From the NCBI GenBank assembly GCA_903861645.1, contig CAIOVE010000068.1, forward strand, positions 1 through 38,084: 38,084 nt of DNA, read 5' to 3'. This document shows positions 24,658 through 33,073 of the stretch, one piece after another. Position 1 is the stretch's first letter; the number at the start of each line of letters is the position of its first letter. The position numbers and the translations under genes were made by a program. A model generated the notes under the pieces. It worked only from the letters and a program-made list of their open reading frames with translations, did no database searches and had not been told where the DNA came from. The stretch comes from an uncultured Hyphomicrobiales bacterium. Lineage in GTDB: Bacteria > Pseudomonadota > Alphaproteobacteria > Rhizobiales > Beijerinckiaceae.

Positions 24658-25439
24658 TTGTCGCGCGGCTTGTCCAGCCGGGCGGCGCGCTTTTCGAGAA
24701 AAGCGCGCAGGCGTTCAACCGCCTCGGGGCTGGTCTGCGTCATCGCCGCCATCAAGGATTCGAAGAACAGACCATCGTCGTGCGACAGATCCTGTATCCG
24801 CGGCAACGCCTGAATGACGGCGAAATTCGACATGGGCGCGTTTTGCGCGATGCGCGCGGCGAGCGTCTTGGCCTCGGCCAGCGCCTGCCCCGGCGGCACG
24901 ACATATTGCACGAGGTTCACGGCCTCTGCCTTTTGCGCCGATAGCGTGCGACCGGTCAGCATCATGTCGGCCATGCGCGCGGCGGTCATCAGACGGGCAA
25001 CGCGCACCGACGCGCCGCCGCCGACAAAAATGCCGCGCTGTCCCTCGGGCAGCGCGAAGAACGCCGTCTCGTCGGCGACGCGAATCTGCACGGAAGCGGC
25101 CAGTTCAAGGCCGCCGCCGACGACCGCTCCATGCAGCGCGGCGACATAGGGAATCTCGCCCCGCTCGATCTCGTTGAAGATACGATGCCACTTGCGCGAG
25201 TGATGAACGCCCTCGAAGGGCGTGCGCTCGGCGTGCTCCGCCAGATCGAGTCCCGCGCAGAAGTGGTCGCCCAGACCGTGGATCACGCCCACCTTGGCCT
25301 CGACGGCGGCGCGCTCCACCGCGATGCGCAGGTCGTCGATGAGGTCGTCGCTGATCGCGTTGCGCTTGTCGGGCCGGTTGAGGCCGATCAGCGCGATGTC
25401 GTTCTCGAGCTTGTAGTCGACGGTTCCGCGCTTGGTCAC
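24654..25439 (-). CDS. Enoyl-CoA hydratase/isomerase (crotonase) family protein, possibly hydroxycinnamoyl-CoA hydratase-lyase
   Basis: A 261-residue crotonase. The acyl-CoA site FCAGLDL is at 60-66, the second oxyanion segment GAVVGGGLELA spans 104-114, and glutamates at 112 and 132 (LPEGQRGIF) stand where catalytic residues lie. It is divergent from a feruloyl-CoA synthetase-like gene and coupled to a MarR gene, the usual company of enzymes that hydrate and cleave feruloyl- or coumaroyl-CoA to an aldehyde plus acetyl-CoA. The sequence does not closely resemble the well-known Pseudomonas lyase, so plain hydration remains possible. The start is GTG 25439 with GGGA upstream; the much longer open frame beyond it is only the reverse of the synthetase gene. 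Confidence 0.85.
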   Translation of the reverse strand: MTKRGTVDYKLENDIALIGLNRPDKRNAISDDLIDDLRIAVERAAVEAKVGVIHGLGDHFCAGLDLAEHAERTPFEGVHHSRKWHRIFNEIERGEIPYVAALHGAVVGGGLELAASVQIRVADETAFFALPEGQRGIFVGGGASVRVARLMTAARMADMMLTGRTLSAQKAEAVNLVQYVVPPGQALAEAKTLAARIAQNAPMSNFAVIQALPRIQDLSHDDGLFFESLMAAMTQTSPEAVERLRAFLEKRAARLDKPRDK

Positions 25440-25473
25440 TGAATGATCCCGGATTGATTCCCGCGTCCGCCAC

Positions 25474-25501
25474 TTGCAAGGCTGGTGGCCACGGCTAGAA
25501 T
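25474..25501 (+). promoter_or_regulatory. Candidate promoter of the CoA-synthetase gene
   Basis: TTGCAA at 25474-25479 and TAGAAT at 25496-25501 are separated by 16 bases, a good sigma-70-type pair for this GC-rich genome, 55 bases before the ATG of the synthetase. The -10 element runs into the inverted repeat at 25500-25514, which fits repression by a bound MarR protein. Found by eye; no transcript data. Confidence 0.5.
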
Positions 25502-25514
25502 AGTTGTAAAGTAT
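25500..25514. promoter_or_regulatory. Inverted repeat, candidate MarR operator
   Basis: ATAGTT-GTA-AAGTAT is a near-perfect inverted repeat (five of six bases per arm) between the divergent crotonase and synthetase genes. It sits at the expected transcription start, just after the -10 element. Its outer ATAG/TAT bases recall the exact palindrome at 19257-19268 near the other MarR gene. The binding protein is inferred from context. Confidence 0.5.
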
Positions 25515-25556
25515 CACGATCTCGACCGCGCGCAAGCCGCGCCACCGGAGGAACAC

Positions 25557-27416
25557 ATGGCGGGTCAAGAAAGCGCGCGCGCGCCCATCCGTGTCGCGCG
25601 CATGGGCGATTGCCGGGCGACAATCGAAACCCGCGCCAATGGCGAGATGATCGTTCGCAACGTCAATCCGCTGGGCCCCTATCCCAAACGCATGACCGAC
25701 CGCCTCGATCACTGGGCGGCGGTCGCGCCAGATCGCGTGTGGCTCGCGGGGCGCGGTCTCGATGGTGAATGGCGTCGCGTGACCTATGCCGAGGCGCGGG
25801 CGATGGTGCGGCGCCTCGCGGCGGGCCTGCTGAAGCGTGGCCTGTCGGCGGAGCGGCCGCTGATGATCCTGTCGGGCAACGACATCGAACACGCGCTGCT
25901 CGGCGTGGCGGCCATGTATGTCGGCATCGCCTACGCGCCGATTTCGCCAGCCTATTCGCTCGTCTCGACCGATCACGGCAAGCTCAAATACATTTTCGAC
26001 CTGCTGACGCCCGGCCTTGTCTACGCCAGCGATGGCGCCCCGTTCGCCCGCGCGATCGCGAGCGCGACACCCGCGGAAATCGAGGTCGTTGTCGCGCGCA
26101 ATCCGCCCGAGGATCGCGCCGTCACGCGATTCGACAGCCTCATGGCGGAGGCGGACGACGCCGCGGTCGACGCCGCCAACGCGAGGGTCAATCACGAAAC
26201 GATCGCGAAATTCCTGTTCACGTCGGGGTCGACGGGAATGCCGAAGGGCGTCATCAACACCCAGCTCATGCTGTGCTCCAACATGGCGATGACCAGCGAG
26301 CACTTCGCGTGGCTGATGGACGAGCCGCCGGTGACGCTCGACTGGTCGCCGTGGAATCACACCGCCGGCGGCAATCACGATTTCAATCTCATGCTGAACA
26401 ACGGTGGCAGCATGTATATCGACGACGGCAATCCCACGCCGCGCGGCGTCGAGAAGACGGTCCGCAACCTGCGCGATGTTTCGCCCACCTGGTACTTCAA
26501 CGTTCCCAAGGGCTATGACGCGTTGATTCCCTATCTGCGCGCCGACGAAGCCCTGCGCAAATCGTTCTTCAAGGATCTGAAGGTCATGTGGTACGCGGGC
26601 GCGGGCATGGCCCAGCATGTTTGGGACGCGCTCGACGAACTCGCCGTGATGGCCACCGGCGAGCGCGTGCTCGTGCTTACGGGCCTCGGCGCGACGGAAA
26701 CGTCGCCCTTCGCGCTCGCCGCCAACCAGACGATGATTGGCGCGGGCGTCGTCGGCACGCCCGCCCGAGGCGTCGAGATGAAACTCGTGCCCGTCGAGGG
26801 CAAATACGAGGCGCGCGTCCGCGGCACGCTGATCACGCCCGGCTACTGGCGCCAGCCGGACCTCACCGCGAAGGCTTTCGACGAGGAGGGTTTCTACAAG
26901 TTTGGCGACGCCCTGCGTTTCGTCGATCGCGACGACGTCAACAAGGGCTTCATGTTCGACGGCCGCATCGCAGAGGACTTCAAGCTGGCCACGGGCACCT
27001 GGGTCGCCGTTGGTCCCCTGCGCGCGCAGTTCATCGACCAGTGCGCGCCGCTCGTGCACGACGTCGTGCTCGCCGGACTTGATCGCGATTACATCGGCGC
27101 GTTGATCTTTCCCGACTTCGCCGCTTGCTGCGAAATCATCGGGCCCGGCGCGCAATCCCTGCCGCTGGAGGAGATCGTCGCGCATCCGCGCGTGCGCGAA
27201 AGGATGACGGAATTGCTCGTCGCCCATGGCCGCAAGAGCACGGGCAGCTCAACCCGCGTCGCGCGCGCGATGCTGATGCACGAGGGGCCGTCGATCGACA
27301 AGAGCGAGATGACCGACAAGGGCTCGCTCAACCAGCGCGCCGTGCTCGCCAATCGCGCGCACCTGATCGAGCGGCTCTACGCGGAAACGCCGGGCCTCGA
27401 CGTTCTCCTGGGCTGA
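25557..27416 (+). CDS. Feruloyl-CoA synthetase-like acyl-CoA ligase
   Basis: A 619-residue AMP-forming ligase, the usual length of alphaproteobacterial feruloyl-CoA synthases. The ATP loop is FLFTSGSTGMPKGV, the adenine motif GLGATETSPFA, the hinge region KFGDALRFVD, and the distinctive DFKLATGTWVAVGPLR of this subfamily is present, as is the C-terminal DKGSLNQRAVLANRA. It would convert a hydroxycinnamate or related aromatic acid to its CoA ester using ATP. GGAGGA at 25547-25552 makes ATG 25557 the start in preference to an in-frame codon at 25485. The divergent crotonase and MarR genes complete the module. Its last 40 bases overlap the convergent LysR gene. Confidence 0.87.
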   Translation: MAGQESARAPIRVARMGDCRATIETRANGEMIVRNVNPLGPYPKRMTDRLDHWAAVAPDRVWLAGRGLDGEWRRVTYAEARAMVRRLAAGLLKRGLSAERPLMILSGNDIEHALLGVAAMYVGIAYAPISPAYSLVSTDHGKLKYIFDLLTPGLVYASDGAPFARAIASATPAEIEVVVARNPPEDRAVTRFDSLMAEADDAAVDAANARVNHETIAKFLFTSGSTGMPKGVINTQLMLCSNMAMTSEHFAWLMDEPPVTLDWSPWNHTAGGNHDFNLMLNNGGSMYIDDGNPTPRGVEKTVRNLRDVSPTWYFNVPKGYDALIPYLRADEALRKSFFKDLKVMWYAGAGMAQHVWDALDELAVMATGERVLVLTGLGATETSPFALAANQTMIGAGVVGTPARGVEMKLVPVEGKYEARVRGTLITPGYWRQPDLTAKAFDEEGFYKFGDALRFVDRDDVNKGFMFDGRIAEDFKLATGTWVAVGPLRAQFIDQCAPLVHDVVLAGLDRDYIGALIFPDFAACCEIIGPGAQSLPLEEIVAHPRVRERMTELLVAHGRKSTGSSTRVARAMLMHEGPSIDKSEMTDKGSLNQRAVLANRAHLIERLYAETPGLDVLLG

Positions 27417-28339
27417 CGCGCGGCGCGGCCGGGCTTGCCGCGCGCGTTCGCCCATTCGGCGACAAGCAAGTCGCGGAACCGCCGCGCCGCGGGCGACAGA
27501 TGTCCGCCGCGCCGCTCGACGATGCCCACCGTGCGCGAGATCGAGGGCTCGATGATCGGCCGCACGACAAAGGACGCGGAGGCCACGGGCGGCGTCGCGA
27601 GGCGCGGGAGCACGGAAAGGCCCAGCCCCGCTTCCGTCAGGCCCAACGCCGTCATCACGTGGTTGACCTCGTAAGCCCAGTCGAGCCGCACGCGCGCCTT
27701 CGTCAGCGCCGCGTCGAGCAACATGCGATTGCCGCTCGCGCGGCTGACGCCGATCAGGCGATGGCCTTCCAATTCGCGCCAGGCAATGGCGTCGCGCCGG
27801 GCGAGTTCATGATCCGGCCCGCAGGCCAGCACGAAATCATCCTCGAACAGCGGCGTGAATTCGAGATCGCCCTGCGAAGCGCCGACGAAATTGATTCCGA
27901 AATCCGCTTCCCCCCGCGCGACGCTTTCAAGACCGCTGTTGGCTGATTCATCCAGAATGCGAAAACTCACGCCGGGCTGCATGGCGTTAAACCGCTCGAT
28001 GACGCGCGGCAGGAAATAGAACGCCGCCGTCGGCACGCAGGCCATGACGATGCGCGCGCCAGACCGTCGGTCGAGACCGCCCACGTCGAGGATCGCCCGA
28101 TCGAACTCCTCGACCAGTCGGCGAAACGCCGGCTCGAAGCCACGCCCGACCTGCGTGGGCGCGACATGGCGCGTCGAACGCTCGAAAAGCTTGGCCCCCA
28201 GCACCGCCTCCAGCGACTGGACACGACGCGACAAGGCGGGCTGCGACAGCGCCATGGCGTCCGACGCCTTGTGGAAGCTACGGAGGTCGAAAACAGCCAG
28301 AAAGGCGCGAAGATCGCCAATTTCGGGATTAATGCTCAT
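27377..28339 (-). CDS. LysR-type transcriptional regulator
   Basis: A 320-residue regulator. Residues 5-65 form the winged helix-turn-helix (LRAFLAVFDLRSFHKASDAMALSQPALSRRVQSLEAVLGAKLFERS), and the remainder is the two-lobed inducer-binding domain. It is divergent from the six-gene catabolic operon starting at 28432, the classic layout for a LysR activator that also represses its own gene. ATG 28339 is used; a GTG one codon earlier is equally possible, and the ribosome site is weak. The 3' end overlaps the ligase gene by 40 bases tail to tail. The inducer is probably a substrate or intermediate of the operon. Confidence 0.9.
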   Translation of the reverse strand: MSINPEIGDLRAFLAVFDLRSFHKASDAMALSQPALSRRVQSLEAVLGAKLFERSTRHVAPTQVGRGFEPAFRRLVEEFDRAILDVGGLDRRSGARIVMACVPTAAFYFLPRVIERFNAMQPGVSFRILDESANSGLESVARGEADFGINFVGASQGDLEFTPLFEDDFVLACGPDHELARRDAIAWRELEGHRLIGVSRASGNRMLLDAALTKARVRLDWAYEVNHVMTALGLTEAGLGLSVLPRLATPPVASASFVVRPIIEPSISRTVGIVERRGGHLSPAARRFRDLLVAEWANARGKPGRAARQPRRTSRPGVSA

Positions 28340-28359
28340 CACGCATCAATATTTGACTT

Positions 28360-28376
28360 ATTTGCAATTTACAAAT
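28360..28376. promoter_or_regulatory. LysR box in the divergent promoter region
   Basis: ATTTG-N7-CAAAT is a perfect 5-bp inverted repeat that contains the T-N11-A core expected of LysR-type sites. It lies 21 bases from the LysR start and 56 bases before the operon's first ATG, in an unusually AT-rich patch. A second ATTTG half site at 28350-28354 may be part of an extended recognition or activation site. Binding is inferred. Confidence 0.65.
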
Positions 28377-28431
28377 CGCTCCGGCTGCCCCAACCTGCCG
28401 GCGGATGGAAACGGAAACGGGGGGATATCGC

Positions 28432-29520
28432 ATGGATCGCAGACATTTCATGGCCGGCGCCTCGGCGACGACAGCGGCGACCGTTCTGCCCGCGAGCGGC
28501 GCACGGGCGGCGGTGAATTTCGCCAACCAGACCATCACCATTCTGTGCCCGTTTGGCGTTGGCGGCGGCGGCGACCTCTGGTGCCGTTTCATCGCGCCGT
28601 TTTTTGCGAAATACTTGCCGGGCCAGCCCAACGTCCTCGTCAAGAACGTGCCGGGCAGCGGCTCGATATCCGGCGCGAATCTCTACGCGGCGACGGCCAA
28701 GCCCGACGGCCTCACGGTGCTCAACACGTCCGGCTCGACGCAGTTTCCCTATTTGCTCGGCCAGAAGAACGTCAAATACGATTATCGCCAGTTGCGCTTT
28801 TTCCTCGCGGGCCCGACGGGCGGCGCCGCCTATATCTCCACCAAGATGGGCGTGTCTTCCCTGAAGGATCTCGGCAAGCTTAAGGGCGTCAAATTGCATT
28901 ACGCCAGTCAGGGACCGACATCGCTCGACCTCGCCCCCGTTCTCGCCTTCCGCCTGCTAGGCCTCGACGTTCAGGCGATTTTCGGCTTCCCGAGCCGCGG
29001 CGAGGGACTGATGTCGTTCGAGCGCGGCGAATCCGAGATCGACTATCAGACCACGACCGCCTACCTGCGCAACTCAACGCAGATCATCAAGAAGGGCGAG
29101 GCCACGCCGCTGTTTTCCTTCGGCGCCTTCGATGAACACGGCAAGTTCGGTCGCGATCCCAATTTTCCGGAATTGCCGCATCTGGCGGAAGCCTACGAGA
29201 TCGTCTTCGGCAAGCCGCCGTCGGGCATCGAATGGGAGGCGCTGGAAGCCTTCGTGCTCGCTGGCTTTCCCGCGCAAAAGCTGATGCTGCTGCAAAAGGG
29301 CACGTCGGACGAGATTGTCGAGGCCTACCGCGAGGCCGTGCGCAAGATGCGCAAGGACCCCGAATATCTCGCCAAGCGCGACGAGATCATCGGCGAATAC
29401 GAACAGGTGACAGACGCGCCCGGCGAGGCGCTCTACCAACGCGCGACGTCAATCACGCCCGCCGCGCGCGAATGGGTGCGCGATTATCTCGTCACCAATT
29501 ACAAGGTCGAGTTCAACTAG
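28432..29520 (+). CDS. Tat-exported Bug/TctC-like periplasmic binding protein
   Basis: A 362-residue binding protein related to, but longer than, the usual 320-residue Bug proteins. The N-terminus MDRRHFMAGASATTAATVLPASGARA is a twin-arginine signal with cleavage near residue 26. The mature part shows TITILCPFGVGGGGDLWCRF in place of the common P-F-x-P-G-G motif, then LVKNVPGSGSISGANLYAA. GGGGGGAT precedes ATG 28432; a longer frame from 28405 lacks this. It is the first gene of a LysR-controlled operon and likely delivers the pathway substrate, presumably a carboxylic acid. No TctAB membrane partner is present. Tat export suggests folding before export, less usual for this family. Confidence 0.83.
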   Translation: MDRRHFMAGASATTAATVLPASGARAAVNFANQTITILCPFGVGGGGDLWCRFIAPFFAKYLPGQPNVLVKNVPGSGSISGANLYAATAKPDGLTVLNTSGSTQFPYLLGQKNVKYDYRQLRFFLAGPTGGAAYISTKMGVSSLKDLGKLKGVKLHYASQGPTSLDLAPVLAFRLLGLDVQAIFGFPSRGEGLMSFERGESEIDYQTTTAYLRNSTQIIKKGEATPLFSFGAFDEHGKFGRDPNFPELPHLAEAYEIVFGKPPSGIEWEALEAFVLAGFPAQKLMLLQKGTSDEIVEAYREAVRKMRKDPEYLAKRDEIIGEYEQVTDAPGEALYQRATSITPAAREWVRDYLVTNYKVEFN

Positions 29521-29582
29521 CGCGCGGCCCCCGCGCGCAACCCCCCAACGTCGCCCAGCGCGATCATTGTCCAGGAAACCAT

Positions 29583-30941
29583 ATGTCCGCCACGATTATT
29601 GATTCCGTCATCTTCCGCGACATGTTCGGCGCGGCAGACATGCGCGAGGTCTTCTCTGACGAACGCCGCACGCAATACTATCTCGACATCGAGGCGGCCT
29701 TGGCCCGCGCGCAGGCGCGGCTTGGAATCATTCCACAAGAGGCCTGTGACGAAATCGTGCGCCACTGCCACGTCGAGCAGATCGACATGGCGAAACTCAA
29801 GACGACGACGGAGCGCATCGGCTATCCCATCCTCGGCGTCGTGCAGCAGATCGTCGCGCTCTGCGACAAGGGCCTCGGCGAATGGTGCCATTGGGGCGCC
29901 ACCACGCAGGACATCACCGACACCGCCACGATCATGCAGATCCGCGCGGCGCTGGAGCTCGTCGAGCGCGACATTCTCGCCATCGCCAATTCGCTCGCCG
30001 ACCTCGCGAAAAAATACCGCGACACGCCGATGGCCGCGCGCAGCAACCTGCAACAGGCGGTGCCGATCACCTTCGGCTACAAATGCGCCGTGCTTCTCGC
30101 GGCCTTCCATCGTCACATCGAGCGCCTGCGCCAGTTGAAGCCGCGCGCGCTCGTCGGCGAGTTCGGCGGCGCGGCCGGCAACCTCTCGTCGCTGGGCGAC
30201 ATGGGCCTGAAGGTTCAGGCCGAACTGATGAAGGAACTGGGGCTCGGCCAGCCCGAGATCGCGTGGCACACGACGCATGACCAGATCGCCGAGGTCGGCT
30301 GCTTCCTTGGTCTCGTGTGCGGCACGCTCGGCAAGATTTCCATGGACGTGAAATTGATGATGCAGACGGAGGTGGAGGAGGTGTTCGAGCCCTTCCACGA
30401 GGGTCGCGGCTCATCCAGCACCATGCCGCAAAAGCGCAACCCGATCTCGTCGGCCTATATCCACGCCAATATTTCCATGGTGCGCCAACACGTCGCCGCC
30501 CTGCTCGACGCGCTCGTGGCCGATCATGAACGCTCGACGGGTCCATGGGAAATCGAATGGATTTCCCTGCCGGAGATTTTCTGCCTCTCCGCCGGCGCGT
30601 TGAAGCAGGCGCGCAATCTCGTCGCCGGCCTCGAGGTCAACCCAAAGGCCATGCGCAAGAACCTCGACATCACCGGCGGTCTCGTTGTGTCGGAAGCGGT
30701 GATGATGGGCCTTGGCCCGGCGCTCGGACGCCAGCGCGCGCATGATCTTGTCTATGACATCTGCCGCGACGTCATCGCCACCGGCAAGCCCTTCCTCGAT
30801 CTGCTCGCCGCCAACAAGGAAATCGCCGCGCACATGACGCGCGAGCAACTGGCGCCGCTTGTCGATCCCGCGAACTACCTCGGCCAATGCGGCGAGATGG
30901 TCGACAACGTGCTGGCGACCCACGCCCGCGTGATGAAATAG
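29583..30941 (+). CDS. Fumarase/aspartase-superfamily lyase (PcaB/adenylosuccinate lyase-like)
   Basis: A 452-residue lyase of the adenylosuccinate lyase/3-carboxymuconate cycloisomerase branch. The superfamily signature GSSSTMPQKRNP is at about 276-287 with the mobile-loop serines; GATTQDITDTATIMQIR and TTHDQIAEVG hold other active-site regions. Superfamily members split a C-N or C-O bond with formation of a fumarate-like dicarboxylate, or run the cycloisomerase reaction. Purine or protocatechuate neighbours are absent; instead a hydratase and a CoA-transferase follow, so a specialised dicarboxylate lyase is more likely. AGGAAA at 29573-29578 supports ATG 29583. The gene is 62 bases after the binding-protein gene and 15 before the hydratase. 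Confidence 0.82.
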   Translation: MSATIIDSVIFRDMFGAADMREVFSDERRTQYYLDIEAALARAQARLGIIPQEACDEIVRHCHVEQIDMAKLKTTTERIGYPILGVVQQIVALCDKGLGEWCHWGATTQDITDTATIMQIRAALELVERDILAIANSLADLAKKYRDTPMAARSNLQQAVPITFGYKCAVLLAAFHRHIERLRQLKPRALVGEFGGAAGNLSSLGDMGLKVQAELMKELGLGQPEIAWHTTHDQIAEVGCFLGLVCGTLGKISMDVKLMMQTEVEEVFEPFHEGRGSSSTMPQKRNPISSAYIHANISMVRQHVAALLDALVADHERSTGPWEIEWISLPEIFCLSAGALKQARNLVAGLEVNPKAMRKNLDITGGLVVSEAVMMGLGPALGRQRAHDLVYDICRDVIATGKPFLDLLAANKEIAAHMTREQLAPLVDPANYLGQCGEMVDNVLATHARVMK

Positions 30942-30956
30942 ACGACCGGGGCGAAC

Positions 30957-31808
30957 ATGACCAACGTCGATATCGACCATCTCAGAAGCTGGATTGGCCG
31001 CGAGGAAACAGTCGAGGACAGCGTGACGCGCGTACCCATCCGCGCGTTGTCGGCGACGCTCGATCGCGACGATCCCGCGCCGCGCGATGGAGACATGTTG
31101 CCGCCGCTGTGGCACTGGCTCTATTTCCTGCCCGTGCACCGACAATCGGAGATCGGCCCCGACGGGCATCCCACGCGCGGCGGCTTTCTGCCGCCCGTGC
31201 CGCTGCCGCGGCGCATGTGGGCCGGCAGCCGGTTCGAGTTCCGCGCGCCCCTGCGCATTGGCGAGAATATCCAGCGCGTTTCGCGCATCGCCGACGTGAC
31301 CATGAAATCGGGCCGCACCGGGCCGCTTGTCTTCGTGCTCGTGCGCCACGAAATCACCGGCGAGCGCGGCGGCTCGTTCACCGAGGAGCACGACATCGTT
31401 TATCGCGGCGAGGCCCTGCCCGGCGAGCCAGCGCCCGCGCCGAAGCAGGCGCCCGCGACGTCGGCTTGGCGGCGCGACATCACGCCCGACGACGTGCTGC
31501 TGTTTCGTTATTCCGCGCTGACCTTCAATGGCCATCGCATTCATTACGACCGGCGCTATGTGACGGAGGTCGAGGGCTATCCCGGCCTCATCGTGCATGG
31601 GCCGCTGATCGCGACGCTGCTGATGGACCTCCTGCGCCGAAACACGGACGCGTCGGTTAAGTCCTTCACCTTCCGCGCGATGAAGCCGCTGTTCGATATC
31701 GCGCCTTTCGCGGTTTGCGGCGGCCCGACCGACAATGGCGACGTTTCGCTCTGGGCGCGCGACGCCGAGGGCAACCTCTGCATGCAGGCGGAAGCCACGC
31801 TCGCCTGA
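30957..31808 (+). CDS. MaoC/HTD2-like acyl-CoA hydratase, resembling mesaconyl-C4-CoA hydratase
   Basis: A 283-residue double hot-dog protein. The first half is a FAS1-like dehydratase domain (PPLWHWLYFLPVHRQSEIGPDGH, RMWAGSRFEF), and the second half holds YSALTFNGHRIHYDRRY and YPGLIVHGPL, signatures shared by HTD2-like proteins and mesaconyl- or itaconyl-CoA hydratases. These add water to an alpha,beta-unsaturated dicarboxylic acyl-CoA to give a malyl- or citramalyl-type CoA. GGGG at 30948-30951 precedes the ATG. It lies between the lyase and the CoA-transferase, so it probably hydrates the CoA ester of the lyase product. The precise substrate is inference. Confidence 0.83.
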   Translation: MTNVDIDHLRSWIGREETVEDSVTRVPIRALSATLDRDDPAPRDGDMLPPLWHWLYFLPVHRQSEIGPDGHPTRGGFLPPVPLPRRMWAGSRFEFRAPLRIGENIQRVSRIADVTMKSGRTGPLVFVLVRHEITGERGGSFTEEHDIVYRGEALPGEPAPAPKQAPATSAWRRDITPDDVLLFRYSALTFNGHRIHYDRRYVTEVEGYPGLIVHGPLIATLLMDLLRRNTDASVKSFTFRAMKPLFDIAPFAVCGGPTDNGDVSLWARDAEGNLCMQAEATLA

Positions 31809-31830
31809 ACCGCGTTCAAGAAAGACTCCG

Positions 31831-33039
31831 ATGCGCACGCCCTCAGCCGCAACGAAACGCCCCGGTCCGCTTGCCGGCACGACCGTCATCACGCTTGAGC
31901 ACGCCATCGCCGCGCCCTTCTGCACGCGCCAACTCGCCGACCTCGGCGCGCGCGTCATCAAGATCGAGCGGCCGGGCGTTGGCGATTTCGCGCGCGCCTA
32001 CGATACGCGGGTCAAGGGTCTCGCCTCGCATTTCGTCTGGTGCAACCGCTCGAAGGAAAGCCTGACGCTCGATGTCAAGCACAAGGGCGCGCGACGCGTG
32101 CTCGACGCGCTCGTGTCGCGCGCCGACATCGTCGTGCAAAACCTCGCGCCGGGCGCGGCGGCGCGGCTCGGGCTGGGCGCGGCGGAATTGCGCGCGAAGC
32201 ATTCGCGCATGATTGTTTGCGATATTTCAGGCTATGGCGACTCCGGGCCTTATCGCGACCGCAAGGCCTACGATCTTCTGATCCAGAGCGAGGCGGGTTT
32301 TGTCACGACGACGGGATCGGCCAACGAGCCCGCGAAGGCCGGCATTTCCATCGCCGATATCGCCGCGGGCATGTACGCCTATTCCAATATTCTGGCGGCG
32401 CTGTTGCAGCGCGGCGTCACCGGCGAAGGCGCCCATGTCGAGGTCTCCATGCTGGAGTCGCTCGGCGAGTGGATGAGCTTTCCGCTTTACTACGCGTTCG
32501 ACGGCGCGCCGCCGCCGCCGCGCGCCGGCGCCGCCCACGCGACGATTTATCCCTACGGTCCCTTCGCCGCGGGCGATGGCAAGGTCGTGATGTTCGGTCT
32601 GCAAAACGAGCGCGAGTGGGCGATCTTCTGCGCCGATATTCTCGGCGACGCGGCGCTCGCGACCGACGAGCGCTTCTCCTCCAACATCAAGCGCGTGGCC
32701 AACCGCGACGCGCTGAAGGCGATCATCCTCGATCGCTTCGCCGCGCTCACGGCGCCGCAAGTCGTCGCTTTGCTCGACGCCGCCGGCATCGCCAACGCCA
32801 ATGTCAACGAAATGCGCGATGTATGGGCGCATCCTCAGCTTGCCGCGCGCGACCGTTGGCGCGATATCGGCACGCCGCAAGGCGTCATACCCGCCCTATT
32901 GCCGCCAGCCACGCCCGACACGTTCGACGCGCGCATGGACCCGGTGCCAGCGCTTGGCGAACACACGGACGCGATCCTCGCGGAAATCGGTCTGACTGGC
33001 GCCGAGATCGCAACGCTGCGTTCGGAGGGCGCCATCTGA
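31831..33039 (+). CDS. Class III (CaiB/BaiF-type) CoA-transferase
   Basis: A 402-residue enzyme moving CoA between carboxylic acids. The N-terminus GPLAGTTVITLEHAIAAPFCTRQLADLGARVIKIE is the family opening, and Asp148 in KAYDLLIQSEAG is the aspartate that forms the acyl-enzyme anhydride. The C-terminal part includes NVNEMRDVWAHPQLAARDRW, also typical. In the 3-hydroxypropionate cycle a class III transferase and a hydratase of the same kind as the neighbour act together on mesaconyl-CoA, a useful parallel. ATG 31831 is 22 bases after the hydratase stop; the ribosome site is weak (AAGA). The CoA donor cannot be told. Confidence 0.88.
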   Translation: MRTPSAATKRPGPLAGTTVITLEHAIAAPFCTRQLADLGARVIKIERPGVGDFARAYDTRVKGLASHFVWCNRSKESLTLDVKHKGARRVLDALVSRADIVVQNLAPGAAARLGLGAAELRAKHSRMIVCDISGYGDSGPYRDRKAYDLLIQSEAGFVTTTGSANEPAKAGISIADIAAGMYAYSNILAALLQRGVTGEGAHVEVSMLESLGEWMSFPLYYAFDGAPPPPRAGAAHATIYPYGPFAAGDGKVVMFGLQNEREWAIFCADILGDAALATDERFSSNIKRVANRDALKAIILDRFAALTAPQVVALLDAAGIANANVNEMRDVWAHPQLAARDRWRDIGTPQGVIPALLPPATPDTFDARMDPVPALGEHTDAILAEIGLTGAEIATLRSEGAI

Positions 33040-33073
33040 GGTGTGGCGCGCCCGCGCCGAGGGAAGCCATTCG

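Noticed and set aside
25440-27227. N-terminal extension of the crotonase frame across the whole ligase gene
   Set aside because: The residues before GTG 25439 are low-complexity reverse-strand sequence; the crotonase fold begins right after that codon and has the normal length of about 260.
29232-29582. In-frame extension of the lyase into the preceding binding-protein gene
   Set aside because: The extension overlaps a well-supported gene and has no lyase similarity; AGGAAA precedes ATG 29583.
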